From assembly GCA_963921935.1 (NCBI GenBank), contig OY998185.1, positions 61,457,717 through 61,521,716 on the forward strand: a stretch of 64,000 nucleotides of DNA, written 5' to 3'. The notes under the pieces were generated by a model. That model was not told the DNA's origin. It was given only the letters and a program-made list of their open reading frames with translations, and made no database searches. Source of the DNA: Galeruca laticollis. Lineage: Eukaryota; Arthropoda; Insecta; Coleoptera; Chrysomelidae. The position numbers and the translations under genes were made by a program. Below, piece by piece: positions 23,858 through 36,719 of the stretch; the stretch's first letter is position 1, and each line of letters starts with the position of its first letter.

Positions 23858-26800
23858 TGTGCGATTTTTTCTATGAAGGCATGTTTTCTTTTAATCTAAA
23901 TCCTCTACTAATATTTGACGAAACTTTAATCTCATGGAAAAATGGACAACACCAGTCGATTTGTCGTACCAAAGAACCCCATTTCTCATAATTTCAGTAT
24001 TTTTTGAGAGAAAAAATATTTTTCGACAAATATGGAAAATATTGCATTTTTCGAAATTCTCCAAAAAATATATTTTTGACAAATTTTGTATCATTGCAAT
24101 GCACTCCTGATTTTTTCCATCATAGATTGGACCTTTGACAGTACTTTTCTAGAAAATTAAATAAACATTTCCATTATTTTGGTTTGTGCGATTTTTTCTA
24201 TGAAGGCATGTTTTCTTTTAATCTAAATCCTCTACTAATATTTGATGAAACTTTTATCTCATGGAAAAATGGACAACACCAGTCGATTTGTCGTACCAAA
24301 GAACCCCATTTCTCATAATTTCAGTATTTTTTGAGAGAAAAAATATTTTTCGACAAATATGTAGTTGAACTATATATAGTATGGAAAATATTGCATATTT
24401 CGGAATTCTCCAAAAATATATTTTTGACCTATCTTGTATCATTGCAATGCACTCCTGATTTTTTCCATCATAGATTGGACCTCTGACAGTACTTTTCGAA
24501 AAAATTAAATAAATATTTCCATTATTTTGGTTTGTGCGATTTTTTCTAGAAGGCATGTTTTCTTTTAATCTAAATCCTCTACTAATATTTGATAAAACTT
24601 TTATCTCATGGAAAAATGGACAGCACCAGTCGATTTGTCGTACCAAAGAACCCCATTTCTCATAATTTCAGTATTTTTTGAGAGAAAAAATATTTTTCGA
24701 CAAATATGTAGGTGAACTATAGTATGGAAAATATTGCATTTTTTGAAATTCTCCAAAAATATATTTTTGACCTATCTTGTATCATTGCAATGCACTCCTG
24801 ATTTTTTCCATCATAGATTGGACCTCTGACAGTACTTTTCTAAAAAATTAAATAAATATTTCCATTATTTTGGTTTGTGCGATTTTTTCTAGAAGGCATG
24901 TTTTCTTTTAATCTAAATCCTCTACTAATATTTGATAAAACTTTTATCTCATGGAAAAATGGACAGCACCAGTCGATTTGTCGTACCAAAGAACCCCATT
25001 TCTCTTAATTTCAGTATTTTTGAGAGGAAAAATATTTTTCGACAAATATGTAGGTGAACTATAGTATGGAAAATATTCCATTTTTCGAAATTCTCCAAAA
25101 AATATATTTTTGACAAATTTTGTATCATTGCAATGCACTCCTGATTTTTTCCATCATAGACTGGACCTTTGACAGTACTTTTCTAGAAAATTAAATAAAC
25201 ATTTCCATTATTTTGGTTTGTGCGATTTTTTCTATGAAGGCATGTTTTCTTTTAATCTAAATCCTCTACTAATATTTGACGAAACTTTTATCTCATGGAA
25301 AAATGGACAACACCAGTCGATTTGTCGTACCAAAGAACCCCATTTCTCATAATTTCAGTATTTTTTGAGAGAAAAAATATTTTTCGACAAATATGGAAAA
25401 TATTGCATTTTTCGAAATTCTCCAAAAAATATATTTTTGACAAATTTTGTATCATTGCAATGCACTCCTGATTTTTTCCATCATAGATTGGACCTTTGAC
25501 AGTACTTTTCTAGAAAATTAAATAAACATTTCCATTATTTTGGTTTGTGCGATTTTTTCTATGAAGGCATGTTTTCTTTTAATCTAAATCCTCTACTAAT
25601 ATTTGATAAAACTTTTATCTCATGGAAAAATGGACAGCACCAGTCGATTTGTCGTACCAAAGGACCCAATTTCTCATAATTTCAGTATTTTTTGAGAGAA
25701 AAAATATTTTTCGACAAATATGTAGGTGAACTGTATGGAAAATATTGCATTTTTCGAAAATCTCCAAAAAATATATTTTTGACAAATTCTGTATCATTGC
25801 AATGCACTCCTGATTTTTTGCATCATAGATTGGACCTTTGACAGTACTTTTCTAGAAAATTAAATAAATATTTCCCTTATTTTGGTTTGTGCGATTTTTT
25901 CTATGAAGGCATGTTTTCTTTTAATCTAAATCCTCTACTAATATTCGATGAAACTTTTATCTCATGGAAAAATGGACAGCACCAGTCGATTTGTCGTACC
26001 AAAGAACCCCATTTCTCATAATTTCAGTATTTTTTGAGAGAAAAAATATTTTTCGACAAATATGTAGGTGAACTATATATAGTATGGAAAATATTGCATA
26101 TTTCGGAATTCTCCAAAAATATATTTTTGACCTATCTTGTATCATTGCAATGCACTCCTGATTTTTTCCATCATAGATTGGACCTCTGACAGTACTTTTC
26201 TAAAAAAATAAATAAATATTTCCATTATTTTGGTTTGTGCGATTTTTTCTAGAAGGCATGTTTTCTTTTAATCTAAATCCTCTACTAATATTTGATAAAA
26301 CTTTTATCTCATGGAAAAATGGACAGCACCAGTCGATTTGTCGTACCAAAGAACCCCATTTCTCATAATTTCAGTATTTTTTGAGAGAAAAAATATTTTT
26401 CGACAAATATGGAAAATATTGCATTTTTCGAAATTCTCCAAAAATATATTTTTGACCTATCTTGTATCATTGCAATGCACTTCTGATTTTTTCCATCATA
26501 GATTGGACCTCTGACAGTACTTTTCTAAAAAATTAAATAAATATTTCCATTATTTTGGTTTGTGCGATTTTTTCTAGAAGGCATGTTTTCTTTTAATCTA
26601 AATCCATTACTAATATTTGATAAAACTTTTATCTCATGGAAAAATGGACAGCACCAGTCGATTTGTCGTACCAAAAAACCCCATTTCTCATAATTTCAGT
26701 ATTTTTTGAGAGAAAAAATATTTTTCGACAAATATGTAGGTGAACTATAGTATGGAAAATATTGCATTTTTCGAAATTCTCCAAAAATATATTTTTGACC

Positions 26801-27568
26801 TATCTTGTATCATTGCAATGCACTTCTGATTTTTTCCATCATAGATTGGACCTCTGACAGTACTTTTCTAAAAAATTAAATAAATATTTCCATTATTTTG
26901 GTTTGTGCGATTTTTTCTAGAAGGCATGTTTTCTTTTAATCTAAATCCTCTACTAATATTTGATAAAACTTTTATCTCATGGAAAAATGGACAGCACCAG
27001 TCGCTTTGTCGTACCAAAGAACCCCATTTCTCATAATTTCAGTATTTTTTGAGAGAAAAAATATTTTTCGACAAATATGGAAAATATTGCATTTTTCGAA
27101 ATTCTCCAAAAATATATTTTTGACCTATCTTGTATCATTGCAATGCACTTCTGATTTTTTCCATCATAGATTGGACCTCTGACAGTACTTGTCTAAAAAA
27201 TTAAATAAATATTTCCATTATTTTGGTTTGTGCGATTTTTTCTAGAAGGCATGTTTTCTTTTAATCTAAATCCTCTACTAATATTTGATAAAACTTTTAT
27301 CTCATGGAAAAATGGACAGCACCAGTCGATATGGCGTACCAAAGAACCCCATTTCTCATAATTTCAGTATTTTTTGAGAGAAAAAATATTTTTCGACAAA
27401 TATGTAGGTGAACAGTATGGAAAATATTGCATTTTTCGAAATTCTCCAAAAATATATTTTTGACCTATCTTGTATCATTGCAATGCACTTCTGATTTTTT
27501 CCATCATAGATTGGACCTCTGACAGTACTTTTCTAAAAAATTAAATAAATATTTCCATTATTTTGGTT

Positions 27569-30290
27569 TGTGCGATTTTTTCTAGTAGGCATGTTTTCTT
27601 TTAATCTAAATCCTCTACTAATATTTGATAAAACTTTTATCTCATGGAAAAATGGACAGCACCAGTCGATTTGTCGTACCAAAGAACCCCATTTCTCATA
27701 ATTTCAGTATTTTTTGAGAGAAAAAATATTTTTCGACAAATATGTAGGTGAACTATAGAATGGAAAATATTGCATTTTTCGAAATTCTCCAAAAATATAT
27801 TTTTGACCTATCTTGTATCATTGCAATGCACTTCTGATTTTTTCCATCATAGATTGGACCTCTGACAGTACTTTTCTGAAAAATTAAATAAATATTTCCA
27901 TTATTTTGGTTTGTGCGATTTTTTCTAGAAGGCATGTTTTCTTTTAATCTAAATCCTCTACTAATATTTGATAAAACTTTTATCTCATGGAAAAATGGAC
28001 AGCACCAGTCGATTTGTCGTACCAAAAAACCCCATTTCTCATAATTTCAGTATTTTTTGAGAGAAAAAATATTTTTCGACAAATATGTAGGTGAACTATA
28101 GTATGGAAAATATTGCATTTTTCGAAATTCTCCAAAAATATATTTTTGACCTATCTTGTATCATTGCAATGCACTTCTGATTTTTTCCATCATAGATTGG
28201 ACCTCTGACAGTACTTTTCTAAAAAATTAAATAAATATTTCCATTATTTTGGTTTGTGCGATTTTTTCTAGAAGGCATGTTTTCTTTTAATCTAAATCCA
28301 TTACTAATATTTGATAAAACTTTTATCTCATGGAAAAATGGACAGCACCAGTCGATTTGTCGTACCAAAAAACCCCATTTCTCATAATTTCAGTATTTTT
28401 TGAGAGAAAAAATATTTTTCGACAAATATGTAGGTGAACTATAGTATGGAAAATATTGCATTTTTCGAAATTCTCCAAAAATATATTTTTGACCTATCTT
28501 GTATCATTGCAATGCACTTCTGATTTTTTCCATCATAGATTGGACCTCTGACAGTACTTTTCTAAAAAATTAAATAAATATTTCCATGATTTTGGTTTGT
28601 GCGATTTTTTCTAGAAGGCATGTTTTCTTTTAATCTAAATCCTCTACTAATATTTGATAAAACTTTTATCTCATGGAAAAATGGACAGCACCAGTCGATT
28701 TGTCGTACCAAAGAACCCCATTTCTCATAATTTCAGTATTTTTTGAGAGAAAAAATATTTTTCGACAAATATGTAGGTGAACAGTATGGAAAATATTGCA
28801 TTTTTCGAAATTCTCCAAAAATATATTTTTGACCTATCTTGTATCATTGCAATGCACTTCTGATTTTTTCCATCATAGATTGGACCTCTGACAGTACTTT
28901 TCTAAAAAATTAAATAAATATTTCCATTATTTTGGTTTGTGCGATTTTTTCTAGTAGGCATGTTTTCTTTTAATCTAAATCCTCTACTAATATTTGATAA
29001 AACTTTTATCTCATGGAAAAATGGACAGCACCAGTCGATTTGTCGTACCAAAGAACCCCATTTCTCATAATTTCAGTATTTTTTGAGAGAAAAAATATTT
29101 TTCGACAAATATGTAGGTGAACTATAGAATGGAAAATATTGCATTTTTCGAAATTCTCCAAAAATATATTTTTGACCTATCTTGTAGCATTGCAATGCAC
29201 TTCTGATTTTTTCCATCATAGATTGGACCTCTGACAGTACTTTTCTAAAAAATTAAATAAATATTTCCATTATTTTGGTTTGTGCGATTTTTTCTAGAAG
29301 GCATGTTTTCTTTTAATCTAAATCCTCTACTAATATTTGATAAAACTTTTATCTCATGGAAAAATGGACAGCACCAGTCGATTTGTCGTACCAAAAAACC
29401 CCATTTCTCATAATTTCAGTATTTTTTGAGAGAAAAAATATTTTTCGACAAATATGTAGGTGAACATAGTATGGAAAATATTGCATTTTTCGAAATTCTC
29501 CAAAAATATATTTTTGACCTATCTTGTATCATTGCAATGCACTTCTGATTTTTTCCATCATAGATTGGACCTCTGACAGTACTTTTCTAAAAAATTAAAT
29601 AAATATTTCCATTATTTTGGTTTGTGCGATTTTTTCTAGAAGGCATGTTTTCTTTTAATCTAAATCCATTACTAATATTTGATAAAACTTTTATCTCATG
29701 GAAAAATGGACAGCACCAGTCGATTTGTCGTACCAAAAAACCCCATTTCTCATAATTTCAGTATTTTTTGAGAGAAAAAATATTTATCGACAAATATGTA
29801 GGTGAACTATAGTATGGAAAATATTGCATTTTTCGAAATTCTCCAAAAATATATTTTTGACTTATCTTGTATCATTGCAATGCACTTCTGATTTTTTCCA
29901 TCATAGATTGGACCTCTGACAGTACTTTTCTAAAAAATTAAATAAATATTTCCATTATTTTGGTTTGTGCGATTTTTTCTAGAAGGCATGTTTTCTTTTA
30001 ATCTAAATCCTCTACTAATATTTGATAAAACTTTTATCTCATGGAAAAATGGACAGCACCAGTCGATTTGTCGTACCAAAGAACCCCATTTCTCATTATT
30101 TCAGTATTTTTTGAGACAAAAAATATTTTTCGACAAATATGGAAAATATTGCATTTTTCGAAATTCTCCAAAAATATATTTTTGACCTATCTTGTATCAT
30201 TGCAATGCACTTCTGATTTTTTCCATCATAGATTGGACCTCTGACAGTACTTTTCTAAAAAATTAAATAAATATTTCCATTATTTTGGTT
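27569..30290. repeat. Tandem duplication of a four-monomer unit (about 1,369 bp)
   Basis: Monomers at 27569, 27912 and 28255 are matched at 28938, 29281 and 29623. Both copies start with ctagtagg plus actatagaatgg (27752 and 29121), a T-to-A change in the linker seen only in these two units. Both also have ccaaaaaacc and then atccattac. The offset falls from 1,369 to 1,368 after gaacatag (-1) at about 29463. The fourth members (28598 and 29966) differ, so the second copy is incomplete or recombined at its end. Confidence 0.82.
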
Positions 30291-31984
30291 TGTGCGATTT
30301 TTTCTAGAAGGCATGTTTTCTTTTAATCTAAATCCTTTACTAATATTTGATAAAACTTTTATCTCATGGAAAAATGGACAGCACCAGTCGATTTGTCGTA
30401 CCAAAAAACCCCATTTCTCATAATTTCAGTATTTTTTGAGAGAAAAAATATTTTTCGACAAATATGTAGGTGAACTATAGTATGGAAAATATTGCATTTT
30501 TCGAAATTCTCCAAAAATATATTTTTGACCTATCTTGTATCATTGCAATGCACTTCTGATTTTTTCCATCATAGATTGGACCTCTGACAGTACTTTTCTA
30601 AAAAATTAAATAAATATTTCCATTATTTTGGTTTGTGCGATTTTTTCTAGAAGGCATGTTTTCTTTTAATCTAAATCCTCTACTAATATTTGATAAAACT
30701 TTTATCTCATGGAAAAATGGACAGCACCAGTCGATTAGGCGTACCAAAGAACCCCATTTCTCATAATTTCAGTATTTTTTGAGAGAAAAAATATTTTTCG
30801 ACAAATATGTAGGTGAACTATAGTATGGAAAATATTGCATATTTCGAAATTCTCCAAAAATATATTTTTGACCTATCTTGTATCATTGCAATGCACTTCT
30901 GATTTTTTCCATCATAGATTGGACCTCTGACAGTACTTTTCTAAAAAATTAAATAAATATTTCCATTATTTTGGTTTGTGCGATTTTTTCTAGAAGGCAT
31001 GTTTTCTTTTAATCTAAATCCTCTACTAATATTTGATAAAACTTTTATCTCATGGAAAAATGGACAGCACCAGTCGATTTGTCGTACCAAAGAACCCCAT
31101 TTCTCATAATTTCAGTATTTTTTGAGAGAAAAAATATTTTTCGACAAATATGGAAAATATTGCATTTTTCGAAATTCTCCAAAAATATATTTTTGACCTA
31201 TCTTGTATCATTGCAATGCACTTCTGATTTTTTCCATCATAGATTGGACCTCTGACAGTACTTTTCTAAAAAATTAAATAAATATTTCCATTATTTTGGT
31301 TTGTGCGATTTTTTCTAGAAGGCATGTTTTCTTTTAATCTAAATCCTTTACTAATATTTGATAAAACTTTTATCTCATGGAAAAATGGACAGCACCAGTC
31401 GATTTGTCGTACCAAAAAACCCCATTTCTCATAATTTCAGTATTTTTTGAGAGAAAAAATATTTTTCGACAAATATGTAGGTGAACTATAGTATGGAAAA
31501 TATTGCATTTTTCGAAATTCTCCAAAAATATATTTTTGACCTATCTTGTATCATTGCAATGCACTTCTGATTTTTTCCATCATAGATTGGACCTCTGACA
31601 GTACTTTTCTAAAAAATTAAATAAATATTTCCATTATTTTGGTTTGTGCGATTTTTTCTAGAAGGCATGTTTTCTTTTAATCTAAATCCTCTACTAATAT
31701 TTGATAAAACTTTTATCTCATGGAAAAATGGACAGCACCAGTCGATTTGGCGTACCAAAGAACCCCATTTCTCATAATTTCAGTATTTTTTGAGAGAACA
31801 AATATTTTTCGACAAATATGTAGGTGAACAGTATGGAAAATATTGCATTTTTCGAAATTCTCCAAAAATATATTTTTGACCTATCTTGTATCATTGCAAT
31901 GCACTTCTGATTTTTTCCATCATAGATTGGACCTCTGACAGTACTTTTCTAAAAAATTAAATAAATATTTCCATTATTTTGGTT
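29966..31984. repeat. 2,019-bp hexameric higher-order repeat, copy 1
   Basis: Two related trimers make a hexamer. Trimer 1 is an 18-bp-deletion monomer, then atcctttac with ccaaaaaacc, then gattaggcg with catatttcg. Trimer 2 is an 18-bp-deletion monomer, then atcctttac with ccaaaaaacc, then atttggcg with gaacagtatgg (340 bp). Monomer lengths are 325, 343, 343, 325, 343, 340. The same order and lengths recur at 34357 and 36720. This copy has a private ctcattatttcag with gagacaaaa in its first unit. Confidence 0.9.
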
Positions 31985-33340
31985 TGTGCGATTTTTTCTA
32001 GTAGGCATGTTTTCTTTTAATCTAAATCCTCTACTAATATTTGATAAAACTTTTATCTCATGGAAAAATGGACAGCACCAGTCGATTTGTCGTACCAAAG
32101 AACCCCATTTCTCATAATTTCAGTATTTTTTGAGAGAAAAAATATTTTTCGACAAATATGTAGGTGAACTATAGTATGGAAAATATTGCATTTTTCGAAA
32201 TTCTCCAAAAATATATTTTTGACCTATCTTGTATCATTGCAATGCACTTCTGATTTTTTCCATCATAGATTGGACTTCTGACAGTACTTTTCTAAAAAAT
32301 TAAATAAATATTTCCATTATTTTGGTTTGTGCGATATTTTCTAGAAGGCATGTTTTCTTTTAATCTAAATCCTCTACTAATATTTGATAAAACTTTTATC
32401 TCATGGAAAAATGGACAGCACCAGTCGATTTGTCGTACCAAAAAACCCCATTTCTCATAATTTCAGTATTTTTTGAGAGAAAAAATATTTTTCGACAAAT
32501 ATGTAGGTGAACTGTATGGAAAATATTGCATTTTTCGAAATTCTCCAATAATATATTTTTGACCTATCTTGTATCATTGCAATGCACTTCTGATTTTTTC
32601 CATCATAGATTGGACCTCTGACAGTACTTTTCTAAAAAATTAAATAAATATTTCCATTATTTTGGTTTGTGCGATTTTTTCTAGAAGGCATGTTTTCTTT
32701 TAATCTAAATCCTCTACCAATATTTGATAAAACTTTTATCTCATGGAAAAATGGACAGCACCAGTCGATTTGGCGTACCAAAGAACCCCATTTCTCATAG
32801 TTTCAGTATTTTTTGAGAGAAAAAATATTTTTCGACAAATATGTATGGAAAATATTGCATTTTTCGAAATTCTCCAAAAATATATTTTTGACCTATCTTG
32901 TATCATTGCAATGCACTTCTGATTTTTTACATCATAGATTGGACCTCTGACAGTACTTTTCTAAAAAATTAAATAAATATTTCCATTATTTTGGTTTGTG
33001 CGATTTTTTCTAGAAGGCATGTTTTCTTTTAATCTAAATCCTCTACTAATATTTGATAAAACTTTTATCTCATGGAAAAATGGACAGCACCAGTCGATTT
33101 GTCGTACCAAAGAACCCCACTTCTCATAATTTCAGTATTTTTTGAGAGAAAAAATATTTTTCGACAAATATGTAGGTGAACTATAGTATGGAAAATATTG
33201 CATTTTTCGAAAATCTCCAAAAAATATATTTTTGACAAATTTTGTATCATTGCAATGCACTCCTGATTTTTTGCATCATAGATTGGACCTTTGACAGTAC
33301 TTTTCTAGAAAATTAAATAAATATTTCCATTATTTTGGTT
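31985..33340. repeat. Diverged cassette alpha, type-B tail
   Basis: Units at 31985, 32328 (gaactgtatgg), 32668 (atttggcg, atagtttcag, tttttacatc) and 32997 (ccacttctc) keep the cassette order. The third unit carries the 14-bp linker deletion. The fourth changes to type-B sequence after the linker (gaaaatctcc, gacaaattttg). It is a recombinant copy at an A/B border. Confidence 0.75.
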
Positions 33341-34356
33341 TGTGCGATTTTTTCTAGAAGGCATGTTTTCTTTTAATCTAAATCCTCTACCAATATTTGA
33401 TAAAACTTTTATCTCATGGAAAAATGGACAGCACCAGTCGATTTGTCGTACCAAAGAACCCAATTTCTCATAATTTCAGTATTTTTTGAGAGAAAAAATA
33501 TTTTTCGACAAATATGTAGGTGAACTATAGTATGGAAAATATTGCATTTTTCGAAATTCTCCAAAAATATATTTTTGACAAATTTTGTATCATTGCAATG
33601 CACTCCTGATTTTTTGCATCATAGATTGGACCTTTGACAGTACTTTTCTAGAAAATTAAATAAATATTTCCATTATTTTGGTTTGTGCGATTTTTTCTAG
33701 AAGGCATGTTTTCTTTTAATCTAAATCCTCTACCAATATTTGATAAAACTTTTATCTCATGGAAAAATGGACAGCACCAGTCGATTTGGCGTACCAAAGA
33801 ACCCCATTTCTCATAGTTTCAGTATTTTTTGAGAGAAAAAATATTTTTCGACAAATATGTATGGAAAATATTGCATTTTTCGAAATTCTCCAAAAATATA
33901 TTTTTGACCTATCTTGTATCATTGCAATGCACTCCAGATTTTTTCCATCATAGATTGGACCTCTGACAGTACTTTTCTAAAAAATTAAATAAATATTTCC
34001 ATTATTTTGGTTTGTGCGATTTTTTCTAGAAGGCATGTTTTCTTTTAATCTAAATCCTCTACTAATATTTGATAAAACTTTTATCTCATGGAAAAATGGA
34101 CAGCCCCAGTCGATTTGTCGTACCAAAGAACCCAATTTCTCATAATTTCAGTATTTTTTGAGAGAAAAAATATTTTTCGACAAATATGTAGGTGAACTAT
34201 AGTATGGAAAATATTGCATTTTTCGAAAATCTCCAAAAAATATATTTTTGACAAATTTTGTATCATTGCAATGCACTCCTGATTTTTTGCATCATAGATT
34301 GGACCTTTGACAGTACTTTTCTAGAAAATTAAATAAATATTTCCATTATTTTGGTT
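32997..34356. repeat. Small A/B border zone with chimeric monomers
   Basis: Four monomers (32997, 33341, 33684, 34013). Three have type-B second halves, but all are followed by ctagaagg and tttccatt, which are type-A marks. The unit at 33341 has gaaattctccaaaaa of type A directly followed by gacaaattttg of type B. The unit at 33684 has atttggcg, atagtttcag and the 14-bp deletion like cassette unit 3 but ends with cactccagatt and tttttccatc. These are short-tract recombinants. Confidence 0.82.
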
Positions 34357-36375
34357 TGTGCGATTTTTTCTAGAAGGCATGTTTTCTTTTAATCTAAATC
34401 CTCTACTAATATTTGATAAAACTTTTATCTCATGGAAAAATGGACAGCACCAGTCGATTTGTCGTACCAAAGAACCCCATTTCTCATAATTTCAGTATTT
34501 TTTGAGAGGAAAAATATTTTTCGACAAATATGGAAAATATTGCATTTTTCGAAATTCTCCAAAAATATATTTTTGACCTATCTTGTATCATTGCAATGCA
34601 CTTCTGATTTTTTCCATCATAGATTGGACCTCTGACAGTACTTTTCTAAAAAATTAAATAAATATTTCCATTATTTTGGTTTGTGCGATTTTTTCTAGAA
34701 GGCATGTTTTCTTTTAATCTAAATCCTTTACTAATATTTGATAAAACTTTTATCTCATGGAAAAATGGACAGCACCAGTCGATTTGTCGTACCAAAAAAC
34801 CCCATTTCTCATAATTTCAGTATTTTTTGAGAGAAAAAATATTTTTCGACAAATATGTAGGTGAACTATAGTATGGAAAATATTGCATTTTTCGAAATTC
34901 TCCAAAAATATATTTTTGACCTATCTTGTATCATTGCAATGCACTTCTGATTTTTTCCATCATAGATTGGACCTCTGACAGTACTTTTCTAAAAAATTAA
35001 ATAAATATTTCCATTATTTTGGTTTGTGCGATTTTTTCTAGAAGGCATGTTTTCTTTTAATCTAAATCCTCTACTAATATTTGATAAAACTTTTATCTCA
35101 TGGAAAAATGGACAGTACCAGTCGATTAGGCGTACCAAAGAACCCCATTTCTCATAATTTCAGTATTTTTTGAGAGAAAAAATATTTTTCGACAAATATG
35201 TAGGTGAACTATAGTATGGAAAATATTGCATATTTCGAAATTCTCCAAAAATATATTTTTGACCTATCTTGTATCATTGCAATGCACTTCTGATTTTTTC
35301 CATCATAGATTGGACCTCTGACAGTACTTTTCTAAAAAATTAAATAAATATTTCCATTATTTTGGTTTGTGCGATTTTTTCTAGAAGGCATGTTTTCTTT
35401 TAATCTAAATCCTCTACTAATATTTGATAAAACTTTTATCTCATGGAAAAATGGACAGCACCAGTCGATTTGTCGTACCAAAGAACCCCATTTCTCATAA
35501 TTTCAGTATTTTTTGAGAGAAAAAATATTTTTCGACAAATATGGAAAATATTGCATTTTTCGAAATTCTCCAAAAATATATTTTTGACCTATCTTGTATC
35601 ATTGCAATGCACTTCTGATTTTTTCCATCATAGATTGGACCTCTGACAGTACTTTTCTAAAAAATTAAATAAATATTTCCATTATTTTGGTTTGTGCCAT
35701 TTTTTCTAGAAGGCATGTTTTCTTTTAATCTAAATCCTTTACTAATATTTGATAAAACTTTTATCTCATGGAAAAATGGACAGCACCAGTCGATTTGTCG
35801 TACCAAAAAACCCCATTTCTCATAATTTCAGTATTTTTTGAGAGAAAAAATATTTTTCGACAAATATGTAGGTGAACTATAGTATGGAAAATATTGCATT
35901 TTTCGAAATTCTCCAAAAATATATTTTTGACCTATCTTGTATCATTGCAATGCACTTCTGATTTTTTCCATCATAGATTGGACCTCTGACAGTACTTTTC
36001 TAAAAAATTAAATAAATATTTCCATTATTTTGGTTTGTGCGATTTTTTCTAGAAGGCATGTTTTCTTTTAATCTAAATCCTCTACTAATATTTGATAAAA
36101 CTTTTATCTCATGGAAAAATGGACAGCACCAGTCGATTTGGCGTACCAAAGAACCCCATTTCTCATAATTTCAGTATTTTTTGAGAGAAAAAATATTTTT
36201 CGACAAATATGTAGGTGAACAGTATGGAAAATATTGCATTTTTCGAAATTCTCCAAAAATATATTTTTGACCTATCTTGTATCATTGCAATGCACTTCTG
36301 ATTTTTTCCATCATAGATTGGACCTCTGACAGTACTTTTCTAAAAAATTAAATAAATATTTCCATTATTTTGGTT
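34357..36375. repeat. 2,019-bp hexameric higher-order repeat, copy 2
   Basis: Lengths 325, 343, 343, 325, 343, 340 match copy 1 exactly. It carries ggacagtacc (35111-35120) before gattaggcg, which copy 3 shares and copy 1 does not. Its first unit has gagaggaaaaat. A private gtgccatt occurs at about 35697. Confidence 0.92.
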
Positions 36376-36719
36376 TGTGCGATTTTTTCTAGTAGGCATG
36401 TTTTCTTTTAATCTAAATCCTCTACTAATATTTGATAAAACTTTTATCTCATGGAAAAATGGACAGCACCAGTCGATTTGTCGTACCAAAGAACCCCATT
36501 TCTCATAATTTCAGTATTTTTTGAGAGAAAAAATATTTTTCGACAAATATGTAGGCGAACTATAGTATGGAAAATATTGCATTTTTCGAAAATCTCCAAA
36601 AAATATATTTTTGACAAATTTTGTATCATTGCAATGCACTCCTGATTTTTTGCATCATAGATTGGACCTTTGACAGTACTTTTCTAGAAAATTAAATAAA
36701 TATTTCCATTATTTTGGTT

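Larger units (their letters stand above)
20065..26235. repeat. Type-B-rich mosaic zone, monomers 60-77
   Basis: Ten type-B junctions are interleaved with type-A units. Two B subtypes occur. One has tttttgcatc, ataaatatttccctt and attcgatgaaac. The other has tttttccatc or tttcccatc, aaacatttccatt, gatgaaac or gacgaaac, and ggacaacacc. Units at 20065, 23515 and 24876 have cagtatttttgagaggaaaa (one T fewer, one G more). The longest monomer in the window (352 bp, 22128) has an extended TA run in the linker at 22312-22328. The monomer at 22480 has ctctaaaaatatt. Confidence 0.88.
26236..32996. repeat. Type-A zone, monomers 78-97, with frequent 18-bp deletions
   Basis: Twenty type-A monomers. Those at 26236, 26904, 29966 and 30977 have the 18-bp linker deletion. 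Units with atccattac occur at 26561, 28255 and 29623, usually with ccaaaaaacc. The monomer at 27229 has gatatggcg. Order and marks from 25888 to about 27.9 kb resemble 8115 to about 10.1 kb with an offset near 17.8 kb, but small indels shift the phase. No gene is present. Confidence 0.85.

Noticed and set aside
24254..24646. Longest frame (130 codons, minus strand)
   Set aside because: It is two successive satellite frames fused because the +4 linker and a changed base at about 24497 restore reading. It contains nothing but repeat sequence.
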